64,000 nt of DNA from Symsagittifera roscoffensis (GCF_963678635.1 NC_087063.1:43664759-43728758); one strand, 5' to 3'; shown: positions 19,640 through 33,169, counted from the stretch's first letter. The notes: a model not told the origin generated them from the sequence alone. Numbers and translations: made by a program.

Positions 19640-20110
19640 TTGACAGTATCAATTTCGGAGAAAGTATTTAAGTCTTTGTGTTGAGGTGTTTTTACAGACA
19701 ATTTCAACTTTTAACAAACACTTTTAACGAATTTTTCTTACAAACTGAAAAGAAATTATTATTTGAGCTCAAAGTCAAAAAGATATAAATCTTGTTATAT
19801 TTTGATGTTAATGTTATCTGAGTTTAAATTTGAGAAAGTTTTCTGTTGAGGCGTTGCGTGTGTCCCAAATTATTTAATGAAAAAACTATTGAGGCTACTT
19901 CATCGCTTCAACTTTTTTTCAATAAATAAAGAAAAAGTTTCGCGCTGCATTACAACAGTTTATCAAAAAAGCTTAAAATGTTTTAAAATTTAGCGTTATG
20001 AAAATTTGAAAATTGCCAACTTGGCTAATTTTGACAACTAACGCGATTTTTTTCTGCTATTAACATGTCTGCGGTGATTTAATCTGGCTTATAAATTAAT
20101 TCAATTTCAA
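19640..20110 (+). mobile_element. Eroded HINE-like relic
   Basis: Weak but ordered similarity to the 5' half of the HINE family: a TTTTTACAGACAATTTCAACTTTT block, an ATTTGAGCTCAAA block, then CTAACGCGATTTTT followed by CTATTAACATGTCTGCGGTGATTTAATC, corresponding to the internal palindrome. Ends are not recognisable. Confidence 0.35.
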
Positions 20111-21094
20111 TTGTGGTAAGTTTTTAATACGTTATATACCAACGTATCAATCGATTGCCTCAATTGAATTTGAATTAATTATAAACCGAATTATTCAAAA
20201 CCATCTGAATTTATCTAGGTTAAAGTATCAACTTTTTTTGGAAGTTTTTATCAAAAACTTTTCCATAGAGCTCAAAGGGCTGTATCAATATTCAAGAGTT
20301 TGGGCCGAAACAAGCAGCTGGTGAAATAATTCAGCCTGTCTATAAAAACTATTGATTGTGTAGATAATTATATGCGTATATAAATTAGGACTTAGGTTTA
20401 CTTTTAATTTCCGCTTTGCCTCTGCGGAAATGAAAAATTTATTGTTCTTTTGATGTCTCTGAAAGAAAAAAGTCATACTTCTCCGTGAATTGGTACCCTA
20501 ATCCCTCCAGTTACCCATGGATATGTTTGAGTAAAACTGTTAATGTGTTGTCACTTATAAACTAGTTAGTCGGTTGCTTTGCAATTAGAATAGAATGTTT
20601 CGATCGGATTGATATGAGAAAAGATTGTAAAATTAATTTTAAAAACTAAATAGTAAAAAAAATGCGATTTTTTGTCTTTTTGCTCTGTTGTTATTTTTTT
20701 TTCTTGAAAGAGCCATTAAATGAGGACAGTTTAATTAAATATCGGTAAATACAGTTAATTTAACGCTCAATTGGGAGGCCAGCTTTTTTTGTCATTTTTT
20801 GTCTAAAGTCATCTGAATAACAACAATCCAGACCCGTTTTTCTCAACATTCAGATAATTTTTTTGATTTTTTGAAAAATGCAAGTCACGATCTGTTTGAG
20901 TTTCAATTTGATATATTATTTAACCTTTATGAGTTTGCTTTAATGCAATCAAATTTGGCTTGAAAAACAATGATCAGAATCCAAGGTCTTTTCCAATTTT
21001 CGAGTGATCAATAAAGGTCCAAGTAACGCGCTGCTTAACGTATGTATGTTAAAATGCAGAACTTAATTTTTTCCGATTTTTGGAGAAAATGACG
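20111..21094. other. No gene seen
   Basis: AT-rich DNA without supported ORFs. A short inverted pair of AATTAATTATAAACC-like words flanks ~20090-20200. Nothing else stands out. Confidence 0.25.
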
Positions 21095-21963
21095 GATTGT
21101 TTGAGACAGAGTGGTTTTTTTCCAGACAAAATTTGATTTTTCAACTAGCAATTTTTGTGACGGAATTGAGCTTTATCTTTCGAAAAGTATGTTTGTCCTG
21201 ATCTCAAATCTAAAAAGTAATATTTAACTTGTGACCTTCTTTTGTGTAAACATCTGGGAGTAAAATTGCAAAATCGGCCAATTGAAGAGAATTAACGCGC
21301 GATATATTTCGAAATATTGACATGTAAGCCGAGAATTAATCTGTCTTAGAAATAGTTCCAGGTTTTTTTTATTCAGTCAAATCGGCGATCGAAATAATAG
21401 CTTTTCACGAATGTTTGTTCCATTGAAGATATGGACCCTGAAATCAAATTGAAAAATATATATATTTTTTGCAAAGCTTTGAAGCTTTGGGAGTTTGAAA
21501 ATTTCCAATTTGGCCATGCTCTGGACTAAGTTATGCGCGCTTTTATTCATAATGCTGAAAACTTAACGCAAAATATTTATGCGTGACAAATTATCCCACA
21601 CAACAAAACCATTTCAAATTGAATTGAGGCTAGCTAAGTTAATCGGTCGTATTAATTTCTTCCTTTGTTTCCATACACGACTCAAACTTCTTTTTTTTTT
21701 GATATTATCAGCCTAAAGTTCAAAGTTTTGCCAATATTTAATTTGCCAAAAACAAATTCGAGACCAATTAATACTAGGCTGTATGCGAAACAGGCCGCTC
21801 TGTTTTTTACATAACGCGTGGGGGTATGGTTTTCGAAAAAACTTTTTAAATTTTTTTCAACAGTTTACCATTTTTTTAAGCGTATTTTTTTCCGACCGTA
21901 TTCCATAGAGCTTGAAAGACGGTCAGATCATTTAGAACTTCACCTTGATACGAGCAGTCTTGT
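21095..21963 (+). mobile_element. HINE-like relic, long variant
   Basis: Begins with the degenerate GGTTTTTTTCCAGAC block, passes AATTAACGCGCGATATATTTCG near 21290-21312, and ends with CTTGATACGAGCAGTCTTGT at 21944-21963. The middle (21360-21790) includes a segment with GTGACAAATTATCCCACAC and TTGAGGCTAGCTAA. That segment is shared in inverted orientation with the relic at 38349-38795, so a longer subfamily existed. Confidence 0.5.
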
Positions 21964-24166
21964 TACCATTTTATGGTCTACAATTCTTTGTATGTATGCA
22001 CTCAAAAAATGGTTGGATTGGTGCAACTAGGACTTTTAAACCAGGGTTATTATTAGAAAAACTCGAACGACGTTAAGTTGTTTCCCGCCTATCAGTCTTC
22101 AAGTAGTAATCACTATCAGATGAGTTCACACATATAAACATGTCCTATTTTATCACAAAGATTTACGACATATTAAAGCTCAGACAAATAGGCCGTCTGC
22201 TGACACACACCTCATAGGGTTTTCGAAATTAATTTTGGCCTAATCTGATTTTTATCTTGCAGGCTCTGACCGAATATTCTTCTAAATCCAGAACTGCAAA
22301 ACTCAATGACATTATCAATAAATGCGCGTCAATGAAGTCGACTAAACTTTCATTGTAACTTCGAATATAATTTAGATTAGAGAAATCTTTGTTTTTATAA
22401 TAGTCTAAATAAAATCGTGGAAAATGCAACTTCATTTTCTTAAAGCGAGGTTTCTCTTCCAACTAAAAATTCTTTTTCTTGTTTTTCTTATTGTTTCTTG
22501 TGTTAATTTCTCCGGATGAAAAAGTTCAAACACTGATGAGATTATCTTTAAGTACCAGAGATATTTACAGTTTACAAACTGATTTCTATTTATTTACAAA
22601 TGATGAACCCAGGTGCTTAACTTATTTTATGTTATTTATATGACAGCTAATCAACTATAAACAGTTGAATACTGTCTGCAAGATATGAATGACATTAAAA
22701 AGATTATCTGCCATGGGGCAATAAAACAATTAAACCTAAGCGAGCAGATCATTTTGATCATAAACAGCGAATATCTGTCGCGTTTTCATGGTAACATGCT
22801 ATCATAAATTTGAAGAAATGAAGTGTGAAAAGATTATAACAATATTTTTTTTGTAGTTGAAATACAATTTAGATTCTTTATGACCCATTTATTTATGAAA
22901 TCAACTTAAAAGATTTATGCGAAATAAGCTCGTTTGAATTACCAATTCCTTATAAAAAAATCTGCCCCTTAAAATTTGTTTTGATTACATTATCAATCAT
23001 TCACCTGTTATCATTATCACTTGTGATTACAATCACATCTACTCAATTTTACTTTGACCTTGAAGTTTTTTATAATCTGATCACTGGGCAGCTCGCAAAG
23101 TTGTAAAATAACTTGTTGTGAAGATCTTCAAATTGCGACAGCGCTCATATAAATGAATTTTGAACCAGCCTCGATACGTATTATTTGGACCAACTAGAAC
23201 TTGTCGCAATTATATTGAATGGGTTTGACAACAAATTAATTCGCCGTTTTTTCATTGATTAAGGGTAGGATTTTCGTGAAAGGAGGGGCGAATGTTTGAA
23301 AATTTTTCGAAATTTTGGTCACTTATTTTTGAAATTGACCAGTTTCAATTTCCAAGGTCCATTTCGCTCAAACTGCCCATTATAAATACGCGTTTTTAAC
23401 AAAACTTTCAACGCCACAAAAAAACCGTGAAAAGCAGTTTTCGGGCGTTTTCTGGACTGTTTTTACTAAAAACAACCATACTATAAACAAAAATTTTGAT
23501 TGTCTCGCCAATAAGTTGATTGCACGCAAACTATTTTAAAAAAACTGACTTGTTTGGGCATCGAAGTCTTGCTACCGCCCGGATTTCTCTAAGTTCTTTC
23601 GAAGTCTGCTCAAATTGAGGTTTGAGTTGGAGTTCAAAGGCCAAGTGATTTGAATGATCATTTGTAATCGAACTTTATGCTCATTTAGCAGTGAACGTTC
23701 CAATTTTTAATTTTTCCGACGGCATTGTTAATTGTCTTAAAGCGGCCATGAAATGTTGTTATAGGTAGTGTTGGCATGAAGGATCTCTTAGAATAAGACT
23801 TTATTAAATGGGAAATTGAGTTAAAGGATTTTTTGTCATGTAACCCAAAGAGTTCGCCGAAAAAATGTTGTGAATAAATCTTCTTAAAAGGGCAAATGGC
23901 TGAAAATTAATAGTTGGTCTAAATTGGGTTTTGTTTTAATTTAAATTTAAAAATTATCTAAGCATGTTTTTTTTAATAACCACTGCCAGAAAAATTAAAA
24001 TGAACCGGAAGAAATTCTGATGTTTTTTAAACCAAACAATTTAAATGTTTGCGCGATGGGCAGAGCTAACATGACAAGTTAAAAAAGGTGATGTTCAAAT
24101 CAGCAAAACTTACTTTTTTTCAAAGTTTCAAAAAAAAGAGTATAGAGCTAAACAAACTTTTTATAC
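21964..24166. other. No gene seen
   Basis: About 2.2 kb of AT-rich sequence. The longest frames (21818-22030 plus, 22229-22462 minus) show no family features and lie partly in repeat DNA. No RNA gene or repeat recognised. Confidence 0.3.
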
Positions 24167-24174
24167 TCTAGTGG

Positions 24175-24600
24175 CAGGGGCGGATTTAGGGGGGGGGGTG
24201 GAGGCGGGGCAACGCCTTTCTTCGGGGATTCGACCCCCTGCCGACCCAAAGGGTCGCTCCTTTGGTACTTTGTAAGAAATCCATTATTGGCCGACCGACC
24301 CTAAACTTTTTCTAAAGGCGCCTTGGGCGCCAATATATACTAACTGTAAGGGGGAGCGCGCGCCAAAAAACGCGATTTTTTTGTCAAAATTTTCCAAAAA
24401 GTGCCCAAAAACGGCTTTTTTTAACTGTTTTATAAAATTTTGCCTGCGGCGCAGAAATTTCGGCGAAAAAACAGTCTTTTTACTGCTTTAGGAGAGCTCG
24501 GAAAATCAATTTTGTCAACCTTAAAAAAAGGCCGTCAAAATTTTCAAAGTTTTTTTTACAAATCCGTCCCCCCCTTGAGAAAATCCTAAATCCGCCCCTG
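24175..24600 (+). mobile_element. hAT-type MITE, copy 1, with 8-bp target duplication
   Basis: 426-bp element with inverted ends CAGGGGCGGATTTAGG and CCTAAATCCGCCCCTG. It is flanked by TCTAGTGG (24167-24174) and TCTAGTGA (24601-24608), an 8-bp duplication with one mismatch, as hAT superfamily transposons produce. The interior has the GGCGCCTTGGGCGCC palindrome and homopolymer G and C runs near the ends. It encodes no protein. Confidence 0.8.
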
Positions 24601-24913
24601 TCTAGTGATATAGATTTGAAATTTTAGTGAAGAATTGTTATTTATCGAGTGTCCAGTATTCGCATGAAATAGCTCACCGAACAAAATTTTGATTTCTTAG
24701 ACAATTGGATAGAAATCAGGCAGCCTCAATGTTTTAAGTCTTTTAATAATGTTCAATCGATTGATGGCAAATTATACAAGTGCCTGCATGAAGTGGCATC
24801 AATAGCTAAAGAATCACCAGCTCTTGAAAATTATCCCCAATAATATTTTACAATCGAATTTTTTTTTGCTCTCGAAAAACTAATTTTTGGTTCCATTCAA
24901 TCGTCACTATGAC

Positions 24914-25314
24914 CAGGGGAAGATATAGGATTTTATCAAGGGGGGATTTTCAAAAAAAAAATGAAAATTTTGTCGAACTTTTTTTTAGGTCGACCAAATT
25001 GATTTGATTTTCCGAGCTCTCCCAAAGCAGTAAAAGGACCCTGTTTTGGTAAAATTATCGGCGCCGCATGCAAAAATTTGAAAAACAGGCCAAAAAAGCG
25101 TTTTTGGGCACTTTTTGGAAAATGTTGACCAAAAAATCGTGTTTTTTTCCGGCGTTTGCTCCCCCTGTCAGAATTAGTTTATATTGGCGCCGATGGCGCC
25201 TTTAGGACATTTTTTCGGTACGTCACCAAAAATGGATAACTCAAAATAGTCCAATGGGGGACCCTTTGGCTCGGCAGGGGTTGAATCTCCGCCTTCTACC
25301 TAAATCCGCCCCTG
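24914..25314 (-). mobile_element. hAT-type MITE, copy 2, inverted
   Basis: Same family in opposite orientation, 401 bp, with right end CTAAATCCGCCCCTG and an eroded left end CAGGGGAAGATATAGG. Flanks ACTATGAC (24906-24913) and AATGTGAC (25315-25322) agree at 6 of 8 positions, a decayed duplication. With copy 1 it forms an inverted pair separated by 313 bases. The 65-codon ORF at its right edge is not a gene. Confidence 0.75.
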
Positions 25315-25322
25315 AATGTGAC

Positions 25323-26088
25323 GTTAAATTATTTTCTCTCAAACTAAATTATCTTCTCATAATGAATTTACGGCACTCAAACTATTTGAAGACAATTTTT
25401 TTGACTTTCAGAGAAGGCATGATATACACGCTTTTTACAAAAAACTGCTGATGGAAATAAAAAATGTGTTTAGCCTGATTGTTTGAGTTAAAAATGAAAG
25501 ATGATTCTCATTTGCTACGTTTTTTTTCTATTTGCGTGTTATGTCTGCCAAAAATTACCAGAAAAAAAAGTGACAGAGAATTTTTGTGAACGTTTTTAAT
25601 TACCATTGCTTACGACATTTCAGACAAAATAAATGAATATGTATGATGCCTTACGCTTAAAGTAAAAACAATTTTAACATGCGAACAGTTTTGTAAGGTT
25701 TTCGTAGAAAGTAGAGTTTGAAAACCGCAATTGTTGCTATTTTTTTTGTGCTTGCTGTTTTGATCTTTCCGTTAAAGATTCAGCGACTTATTTTACGTCC
25801 CGGCAGAAATAATATTAAGAGGTACTTTAAGTTGCAATATACTTTAAATTGCAACTTTAAGACAGAAATATTAAATGAGCAATTTGCCAAATTTGAGCAG
25901 TTTTTGCTTTCGAAACTGAATTTTTTTGTAAATTTGAGACATCTTTTTGTTTTTTATAGTGGCAAAATGTATTTTTTTGTTTATTTTATTTTTTTTCAAT
26001 TTTCCTTTTTGTTTCGATTTTTGTTACAAAAATAAAAAATATATTTGTGGTTGGGTGATTTTCTTCTTCAGATTGTTGTTGTTGCGAC
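25323..26088. other. No gene seen
   Basis: AT-rich DNA. The 105-codon frame at 25718-26035 is dominated by Phe/Leu from T-runs and starts without support, so it is not called. Confidence 0.3.
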
Positions 26089-26547
26089 TTTCGTAACAAA
26101 AGTAACGGATTATCTGGGCTCGGGGTGGTTTTTTTCTAAAACTAAAAATATTGCTGTCCTGAGCTCAAAATTGAAAAAAAGATCATATTTAGGAGAGTTA
26201 TGAAGGTTGAAAATTTGCCAACATGGTCAATTTGGGACAATTGCGCGTGATATTTTTTTGCGCTATCAACGCGTGAGCGTAAATTTAATCCCCCATAGAA
26301 ATCATTCCAAATTGATTGAAACAGGCTTTTTGTCATATTTTCTACGTTGCTAGGAGCAAAATCTATCACATTATATTTTAAATGGCTGGCGTTTGCGGGA
26401 TTGGGGGATGATTTAAGAAAACTCGAAATTTTTCTTTATTTTTTTATTTTTTTTTTTCAAAAAATTCATCTTTTCTTAAAGCGAACACCGTTTATAGACC
26501 TTACAAGACAGTCGGAACTTTCAAGGCTTGTTGAAGAGCAGTCTTTT
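26089..26547 (+). mobile_element. HINE-like copy, eroded but both ends present
   Basis: Starts at a TTGCGACTTTCGTAACAAAAGT version of the 5' end, keeps the GGGCTCGGGGTGG block and the GACAATTGCGCGTGATA palindrome. It ends with GACAGTCGGAACTTTCAAGGC and GAGCAGTCTT, in which the terminal hairpin has been lost by a small deletion. The 117-codon ORF overlapping it is not a gene. Confidence 0.6.
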
Positions 26548-28085
26548 TTGTTTTTCGATTTCACAGCATTCGGAACCGAAATTCAGTTGGATTCTCTTTT
26601 TAATGGCATATCTCCGGATTCCCAAAAAACACTCACCATAATTACAAGCACGTGCAAGAAAAAAAGCAGCTTGGCCTCAAAATTTCAGCTTAAATTGTGA
26701 GATGACCTACTAGTAAAAATGGCGGTTCTAACTTACAGGGCTTTGACTGGGCACAAGGTTTTCGAAGCAAGAGTAATCGAAACTTTGAAACGACGGACCT
26801 ATAAAGCTGGGCAAAAATTTGCGGAAAGCGACCACCTTCAAAAACAACTGCTCACTGAGATTGCCATATTTTAAAAAAAACGGTCGAGGAAAAAGTTGTC
26901 GATGCTGTATTTTTCGAGGCTTACTGTAATGCATTGGTTTCTTCTTCGATCATCTCAGACTGTAAAAATAAAATTTCTAACTAACCACAATGAAAGAAGC
27001 CCTTTACATTTTTTTCTTAGCTTTCAGATTGGACTTTGATTCACTCAATTCTGATTTAAGTGTTTTGTTCGTTACTTTTGAAAAACTTGGCGTAAAAAAA
27101 CTCATACATTTATTTTTGTTACTCCAATTTTCAAAGAAAGGATGAGATATTTGTGGCCGGTGTGTTTTTTCTTCAGAAAACTTTTTTTGCTTTTTATGGA
27201 GTCTCTATTCAATGATTTTTTTTACTCTTTGAAAAGTTTTGAAACCCTGAGCTTAATTTAAAAACAAAACAATGTTTGCCTGAAATCCTTTTCATGAAGT
27301 TATGGCTATGTAGAAGTTACCAGCTTGGCTCTTTTGGGACGAGTTAAAGTGGGACGCGTTAAATATTGCGCGTTAAAGTGTTTACGAAAATGTGGAATAT
27401 ATGCGTTTGAAATAGTTTTTTTTTAAATCAGATCAATTTTCACAAAAGTTTATTTGCTGAGCTGGGGGATTGCTTCTAGACCATCATGCGCTCACCACTA
27501 TACTACCTTGAAACTATGGACAGACTTAACTCATTTAAAACTTTTGATGCTGAAAAGTTGATGCAAATTTTTTATGCGTGGTGAACTGCTTAAAAAATAG
27601 TTGGAAAATGAAGTGAGGCAAATAACTGGTCGTTATAATTTCTTATACGGTTGGATTTATATATTTGTTTTATTAAATAAAACTCGTTATTATAAAGCAA
27701 AAAATCATACTTTGAGAACTCCAGTCACCAAAAATTATCCTAGTCGGTTTGCTCCTGATATACGAATAGCCTTGATTTTTCTGATAACGCATAAGACGGC
27801 TGTTTGTCGGCTAGGAAATTTCGGCTAGGAAATTATTCCAATTGGACTTGAGGCACGTTTTTTGCAACTATCACTACGTTGGTAGACAGCTATTAGATCA
27901 CTTTGTATTTCAAGAAGAAAAAGTAATCAAAATCAAAATGTACTTCTTTTCAAAAATTGATAATCTGAAAGAAAAGAAAAAAGAAAGAAAAAAAGTTTTT
28001 TTTTCTCCAAACAAGTACACATGATAACAAAAAATCAACAAATAGCCAAATCAAACAAGGATAGCGGGTTACTGTGCAAGTAGCA
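26548..28085. other. No gene; faint HINE relic near 27140-27400
   Basis: Contains one recognisable fragment (ATTTGTGGCCGGTGTGTTTTTTCTTCAG near 27150 and AAATATTGCGCGTTAAAG near 27362) ordered as in the HINE family but strongly eroded. The rest has no supported feature. Confidence 0.3.
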
Positions 28086-28276
28086 CAGAACGTTCCGACC
28101 ATAGGCTTGAAAAATTACAACGACATTTTTTTTGCCTAAGCTATACCTTCTTGTTCAGATTTTTTTTATCACACCACACCGAAATTTTCTTAAAATGATG
28201 AGTTCTTCCTTAGAGCTTAAGGGCAGTCGGAGCATTTCACGGTTTTACCCTGTTATCTGCTACGAGCAATGTTGTA
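28086..28276. mobile_element. HINE-like terminal fragments facing each other
   Basis: An AACGTTCCGACC at 28086 and an inverted GGGCAGTCGGAGC followed by CACGGTTTTACCCTG and ACGAGCAATGTTGT at 28230-28276 are two degraded element ends in opposite orientation, ~150 bases apart. It is probably a collapsed or internally deleted copy. Confidence 0.35.
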
Positions 28277-30724
28277 CGCGTTTAAAACAACTTTGCCAAT
28301 TATCTTAATCAAATATACTAAAATTTTTCAATTTATAAGAAAAACAATTTCAGTTTAATCACCGCCCATTTTAGTTTTTTTGAAAACATACGTTGAAAAC
28401 TGAGAAAATTACTATTTTTCATGAAATGAATCGTATTTAAGAAAAGGCGATGGGTTGGTTTACACTAATGCGTCTGAATATAGCAAAAAAAACATTAGCC
28501 TTCTTAAAAGGGGTAACTTTACACTGGCGATTTTACCCTCCTAATCTAATTGAAGAAGGGAGGGTGGAAAAATTACCTTTGGGCCGAGGTACGTTGAATT
28601 AATAACTTATTACAAATATGACATTAATCGCCAAGCTGCAAGATATCAACGTAATACGGAAGTTTTCCAACAAAAATTATATTTTATTTCCCGCCGCGCT
28701 GATTACGCCTGATTTAAAAGTATATATTCTTACGTAAAGTTCGCACCTTTGAAAGTCAAACACAAAACTTGGAAAACCCTGCCCATTTTAGATCAGCTTT
28801 GAACCGAATACTTTAGCCGTTTCTTTTTTTATAATATTGAGAATATTGATTAATAATCTCTAGAGATATTTCTCAAATATATTTCTGTAATAATATCGAT
28901 AGCCATGTAGATAAACGCAAGACTTTCGCAATATGGCTTTTGTCGAATGGCGTTATGGCGTTAGTGATAATAAGTCACAAAGGGGCAGCGGAGGCAGTGA
29001 AAAATCCGCCCTTTTGTATATTTGCCAGAAAAGTAGCAGTTGTTACATTGTTTTACTATCATCTTAAAAGCTCCTGTTATTCCTTCTAGCCCGCTCAATC
29101 AATTTTGGACAAGATTAGCTCTATTGACCGCCGGGGCTGAATAGGTAGACTTGCTTTTTCTTTCTAATTTCGTATTCTGCCTGACCCCTGAATATCCAAA
29201 TTGTTTCATTAGTCAAATGACCTCAACTCCCCAAATTACAGCCCCCTAAATTCATTAGATCTTACTTGGCGGCTGTTATATGATCATTATCATATGCAAC
29301 CACGGTGAATTATCAACCTTTTTTACAATTAGTTTTTAAAAACATCACATTTTCGGGATTCATCGAACTTCGCTTTGAAAACATTCATATTCTGTTAATT
29401 TTCCGACACTTGTGAACAAAATACAATTTTCAAAAACTTCAATAGACAAGCGATAGTAGTATCGACAAAAGGATGCAACATTTCAAAAAAACTCATAAAT
29501 AAATGCATAAACTCAGTTTTATATTGATTTTTTGGGCTATTATGAATTATGTGCCATAGCTTCACATTACAGTCAGTAAAATTTTTTAGCCAAGTTTGAG
29601 TCAGCTCGTTCATAAACAAAAGGAAAACTAAAGAAAAAAAATAAACGAAAAGGTAAAATCAATAAGGACCTAGCACCATAATGCCATTTCTAATACTCAT
29701 TAATACCCACCCTATTTGAGCAAAAAAATTAAAGTATGTCGCTAAATTGATTCCTTAGCTAAGAAACGGCTAGGTTTAGATTTTCGTTTTTTCATGTCCT
29801 AACTTTCAGGACCAAAACTCGTTATGCCTAGATATTGGCCACCAAAACTTGGTATGATCAGACGTTTGAATTCCCATGTGGCATTATTTACGCTTTTATA
29901 TTCGGACTTGAGCGAAGTAGGTTCGGGTAACTATTCCCCAGCGTGGGCCTAGCGTCGACGAGCGTCACAACTTTGAAAAGCTTACTTTTTTAAATAATAA
30001 CACTTTTGAAGTTTTTGCATCAAAAACCTTGGTCAAAATATTACCTACCACCAGATACTTTCTATTCATTGTGGATATAACGCTTCGTCATTTCGTTTCG
30101 TCTAAGACACTGTTTCATTTAGTATGAGCTAACCAAACTGAAAATTTTCTTCAGTTTCCCTTGAAATAGCAAGCAGCTAATTTTTGGTTATTTGCATCCT
30201 GTCCTAGGTGGAGTTTTCTAGAGAACAATAGAATATTTTGGGCTATAACCCAAACATAAATCCGTTTATTGGGTAAAAATAACAAACTTGGAACTTGAGA
30301 TGGATTTCAAATCCATTACAAAAAATTTATTCTGAAAAAAATTTCAGTCAATTATAGTCCAATGATGATCCATTTATAATGGATTCTAAAGAATTATAAA
30401 CTGAATATATATAATAATAATGTTAATAAATCCGTTTACGAATCAGGCACATTACAGAAATTATTTACTATAAAAGCACAATTTTGGTAGCACCGATTCG
30501 AATGGTCAACATAAGGCTACAAGCCTGTTTGAAGGTACCATTTCAGAGCAATTGGAAGAATTGGAATCCATATTTTTTGTTTTCATCCAATTGAAACTTA
30601 AAAATTTGCATGAACCGTTTTTGTCGATGTAGATCTAAGCCATATAGAACTAGATTTTTTTTCATGATGTCTTAAACTGTAGTAAACTAGTTATACATTA
30701 TAAGAAAAAAATTCAACCCAGTTT
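28277..30724. other. No gene seen; probable 3' flank of the LINE at its right end
   Basis: About 2.4 kb without supported coding. A short AATTATAGTCC/AATGGATTCTAAAG stretch at 30340-30410 resembles the arms of the foldback family but has no visible termini. Sequence just left of 30725 may include the LINE 3' UTR. Confidence 0.3.
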
Positions 30725-33070
30725 TTACCAAAAAATCTGTGAACAGAAATCAGTATCATGTAGATATAGGTCTCTGTGTTTATGAACAAAACTGTCTAAA
30801 TTAGTTTTGGGCATTGTTTTATCTGAGCATTGCATTATCTTTAACAAAATCTTGTAGTCTAGGCTGACAATCTTATTGAAAAGAAGTCTAACTCGCTTTT
30901 CATTAAACTTATTCTTTACAGATCGCGTTTGTAATGTTCTAATCCTTGTGTCACTTAAGAGTTGCTTACTTCTTTCTTTTGATGTTATGAATGTTTTCAC
31001 ATCTTTAATTGTAAGTTTTTTCTTAAAACTTTTGTTAGTATTTTAAGATTTCGTATGTATGTAGCTCATAGATTGAGTAAACTTAGTACTTTCGTCTCGT
31101 CAACCTTACTTTATCGAATTTTTTTTCCTGGTGAATACTCTCATAGAATTTTTTTGTTGTTTCTGTAGTTTAATAAGATTTTTTGTTGGGGTGCAGCCAT
31201 AGATCAGTATTTCATATCATAGTATTGGTTGTATGTAGCTTTTGTAGACTCTCATGAGTTGTTCAACCGATAACATATTTCTAGTTTGGTAGAGAAACGA
31301 AATGAATTTTGCGCTTCTGTTTTTCACATTTCGGATATGTTCAGAGAAACTCAAGTTGCGATCAGTTTGACTTCCTAAACATCTAACATCATTTTCTGTT
31401 TTGAGACAATCCCTCGAAACTTTATCAATGATTTAAATTTCTTTGAACTGATTTCTTTTGTTTGGTTATGTCGTCAATTTATTTGCTGCCACCCATGTTT
31501 CTATGTTATTCAAATCGAGATTATAGTTTTCTCCCGAAACTTCGAAGAACCACGTTGTTATGCAAAAGGAACCACGATGTTTTATTTTGGAATCTCGGTG
31601 AGACTATTGATGTAGAATTCAACGTAGTTTCAAACATTCCGGATAAAATTCTTCTTCAAGTATTCCATCAAATAAAACTGAAAAAGTTGAACAGATTACC
31701 GGATTGATTGTTTTTATGAAAAAATTTGAGATTCCATAGCAATCATGGCTCTTTTTGTTTTGCAAATTACCACTCGTTTTGAGAGTTCCTTGTTCTGTCG
31801 TTTTGGATAGAAAAAATATGTTTTCTCTACTGTTCTTACACTTTTAAAATTGCACTCCGTATTTAGAGATTCAGCAAGTTTCGGTCCAATATCAACACAA
31901 AACTGATTTAAAGCCTCAGCTGATGTAGTACTCATGTTACATTGTTCATCTGCTTCTTTTTTTACTGTTGGCTTCACACTGTTGACGAACTCGAAAAGTT
32001 TGCTGTTTCTGTTTGTTTATCATAGTATTTATCAAGCGATTCTTATACCGATAATTTAAATTTGTTGCGTTGTTTTTAATATAAGTGTTTTGCTGCTTCT
32101 GTGGGGTGTTGTAGAAAAAGTTTGTTTAATTTGTGTTTTTTCGCACTTTCACGTTTGATTTAATTTGTGAACCAGCTTTTGCTATATATTTTGCCTTTCA
32201 TTTCGTGGACTGGCAAGAATTTATCTAGTGTTTTTGAAATTGATTAGTAAATAGATTGAAAGCCTCCTTGAGGGGTATATATAGAAAAATTTGATGCCAC
32301 AACTCTAATGCTACATTTAAATTCCAATTAAAAAACTTTTTTAGGGTTTTCATGATCAATTTCTTTCCATGACCTGGCGAAGCTAGAAACTGTTTTTTGG
32401 TTTTCCTCTCCAAACACAACGATTTTCTTGAAAAAATTGTTATGATCAATGGTAGATTTTTGTTTTGCTAAAATTTCTCTTTCAAAATGGGTAAAAAAAG
32501 AAAGGATCGTGCTCTCTAAGTTTTCCGTTTGCCTGGTGGCCTTCAGCGATGATTTGAGCGTCAGGTCGAACATATTGAGACCTTCTATTAAATTTTCAGA
32601 CTGTTCTTTTTGTTTTTAATGTTAATATTGTAATATCCGCACACCAAGTGCTTAGCGTTTGCGGATAGTTTAAGCTCAAATATGTGATTTATTTATCAAC
32701 GTCCAAGGAAGAATTCAAGGGAATGTTGTGGTGATTTATATAGAATTGTCAATCAAATTTTAGTTTTTCGGGTTTTAGTTTGATTGTTACAAGTTGATTT
32801 TTGTCTCTTGAAGTTTTCACTAGAACTTCACCATTGAGACCTCTTTTCAAAAAAACAGCTACACTCCCACCTCTTCTGTTGGTTCTATGTTTTGATAATC
32901 AGATAGCTTGAAAAAACTGAATTCGAAGGTTCATTTAACCACGTTTGCGTTTACACCAAAACCATCGGTTTGTTTCTAGGATTAATCACATATGTTTCTA
33001 GTTCTCTGAAATTACGATTCAGTGATCATATATTTTGCATCGTTTTCATTGTTTTTGCTCAAACATCTCT
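30725..33070 (-). pseudogene. Dead LINE ORF2: APE-type endonuclease and reverse transcriptase
   Basis: Minus strand, many stops and frameshifts, but the domain order is clear. Near 33050-32700 comes an endonuclease relic with a TxTWL motif (here TQTWLNEP) and a YKSPQHS block. Near 32570-31980 is the linker typical of CR1/Jockey-like elements, including YSKSWFTN and a KLNKLFLQHPTEAAKHLY block. Near 31977-31715 the RT begins (LNQFCVDIGPKLAESL). Near 31640-31560 are FYINSL and WFLLHNNV, with the expected catalytic DD motif destroyed. Near 31370-31170 is the RT C-terminal part (SFSEHIRNVKNRSAKF, RVYKSYIQP). The last open piece ends at 30725. In a live element this protein nicks DNA and copies its own RNA. 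Assignment to the CR1/Jockey group is by pattern, not search. Confidence 0.7.
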
Positions 33071-33169
33071 TGCTCCCTTTTAATGCAGAGTTTTAGACTG
33101 GAAAAGCTATTGTGATTTCTATCTGTGAACTCTAGAGCACTACCTAGTTGATTAAGTAAGACTTTTTTT

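Noticed and set aside
24175-25314. A single larger transposon with the two hAT MITE copies as its terminal repeats
   Set aside because: Each copy has its own inverted ends and its own target-site duplication, so they are two insertions.
25718-26035. 105-codon ORF with hydrophobic segments
   Set aside because: Composition follows T-runs; no splice or start support, and it lies next to a HINE copy.
26347-26700. 117-codon ORF
   Set aside because: It begins inside a HINE-like element and runs past its end, so it cannot be a conserved gene.
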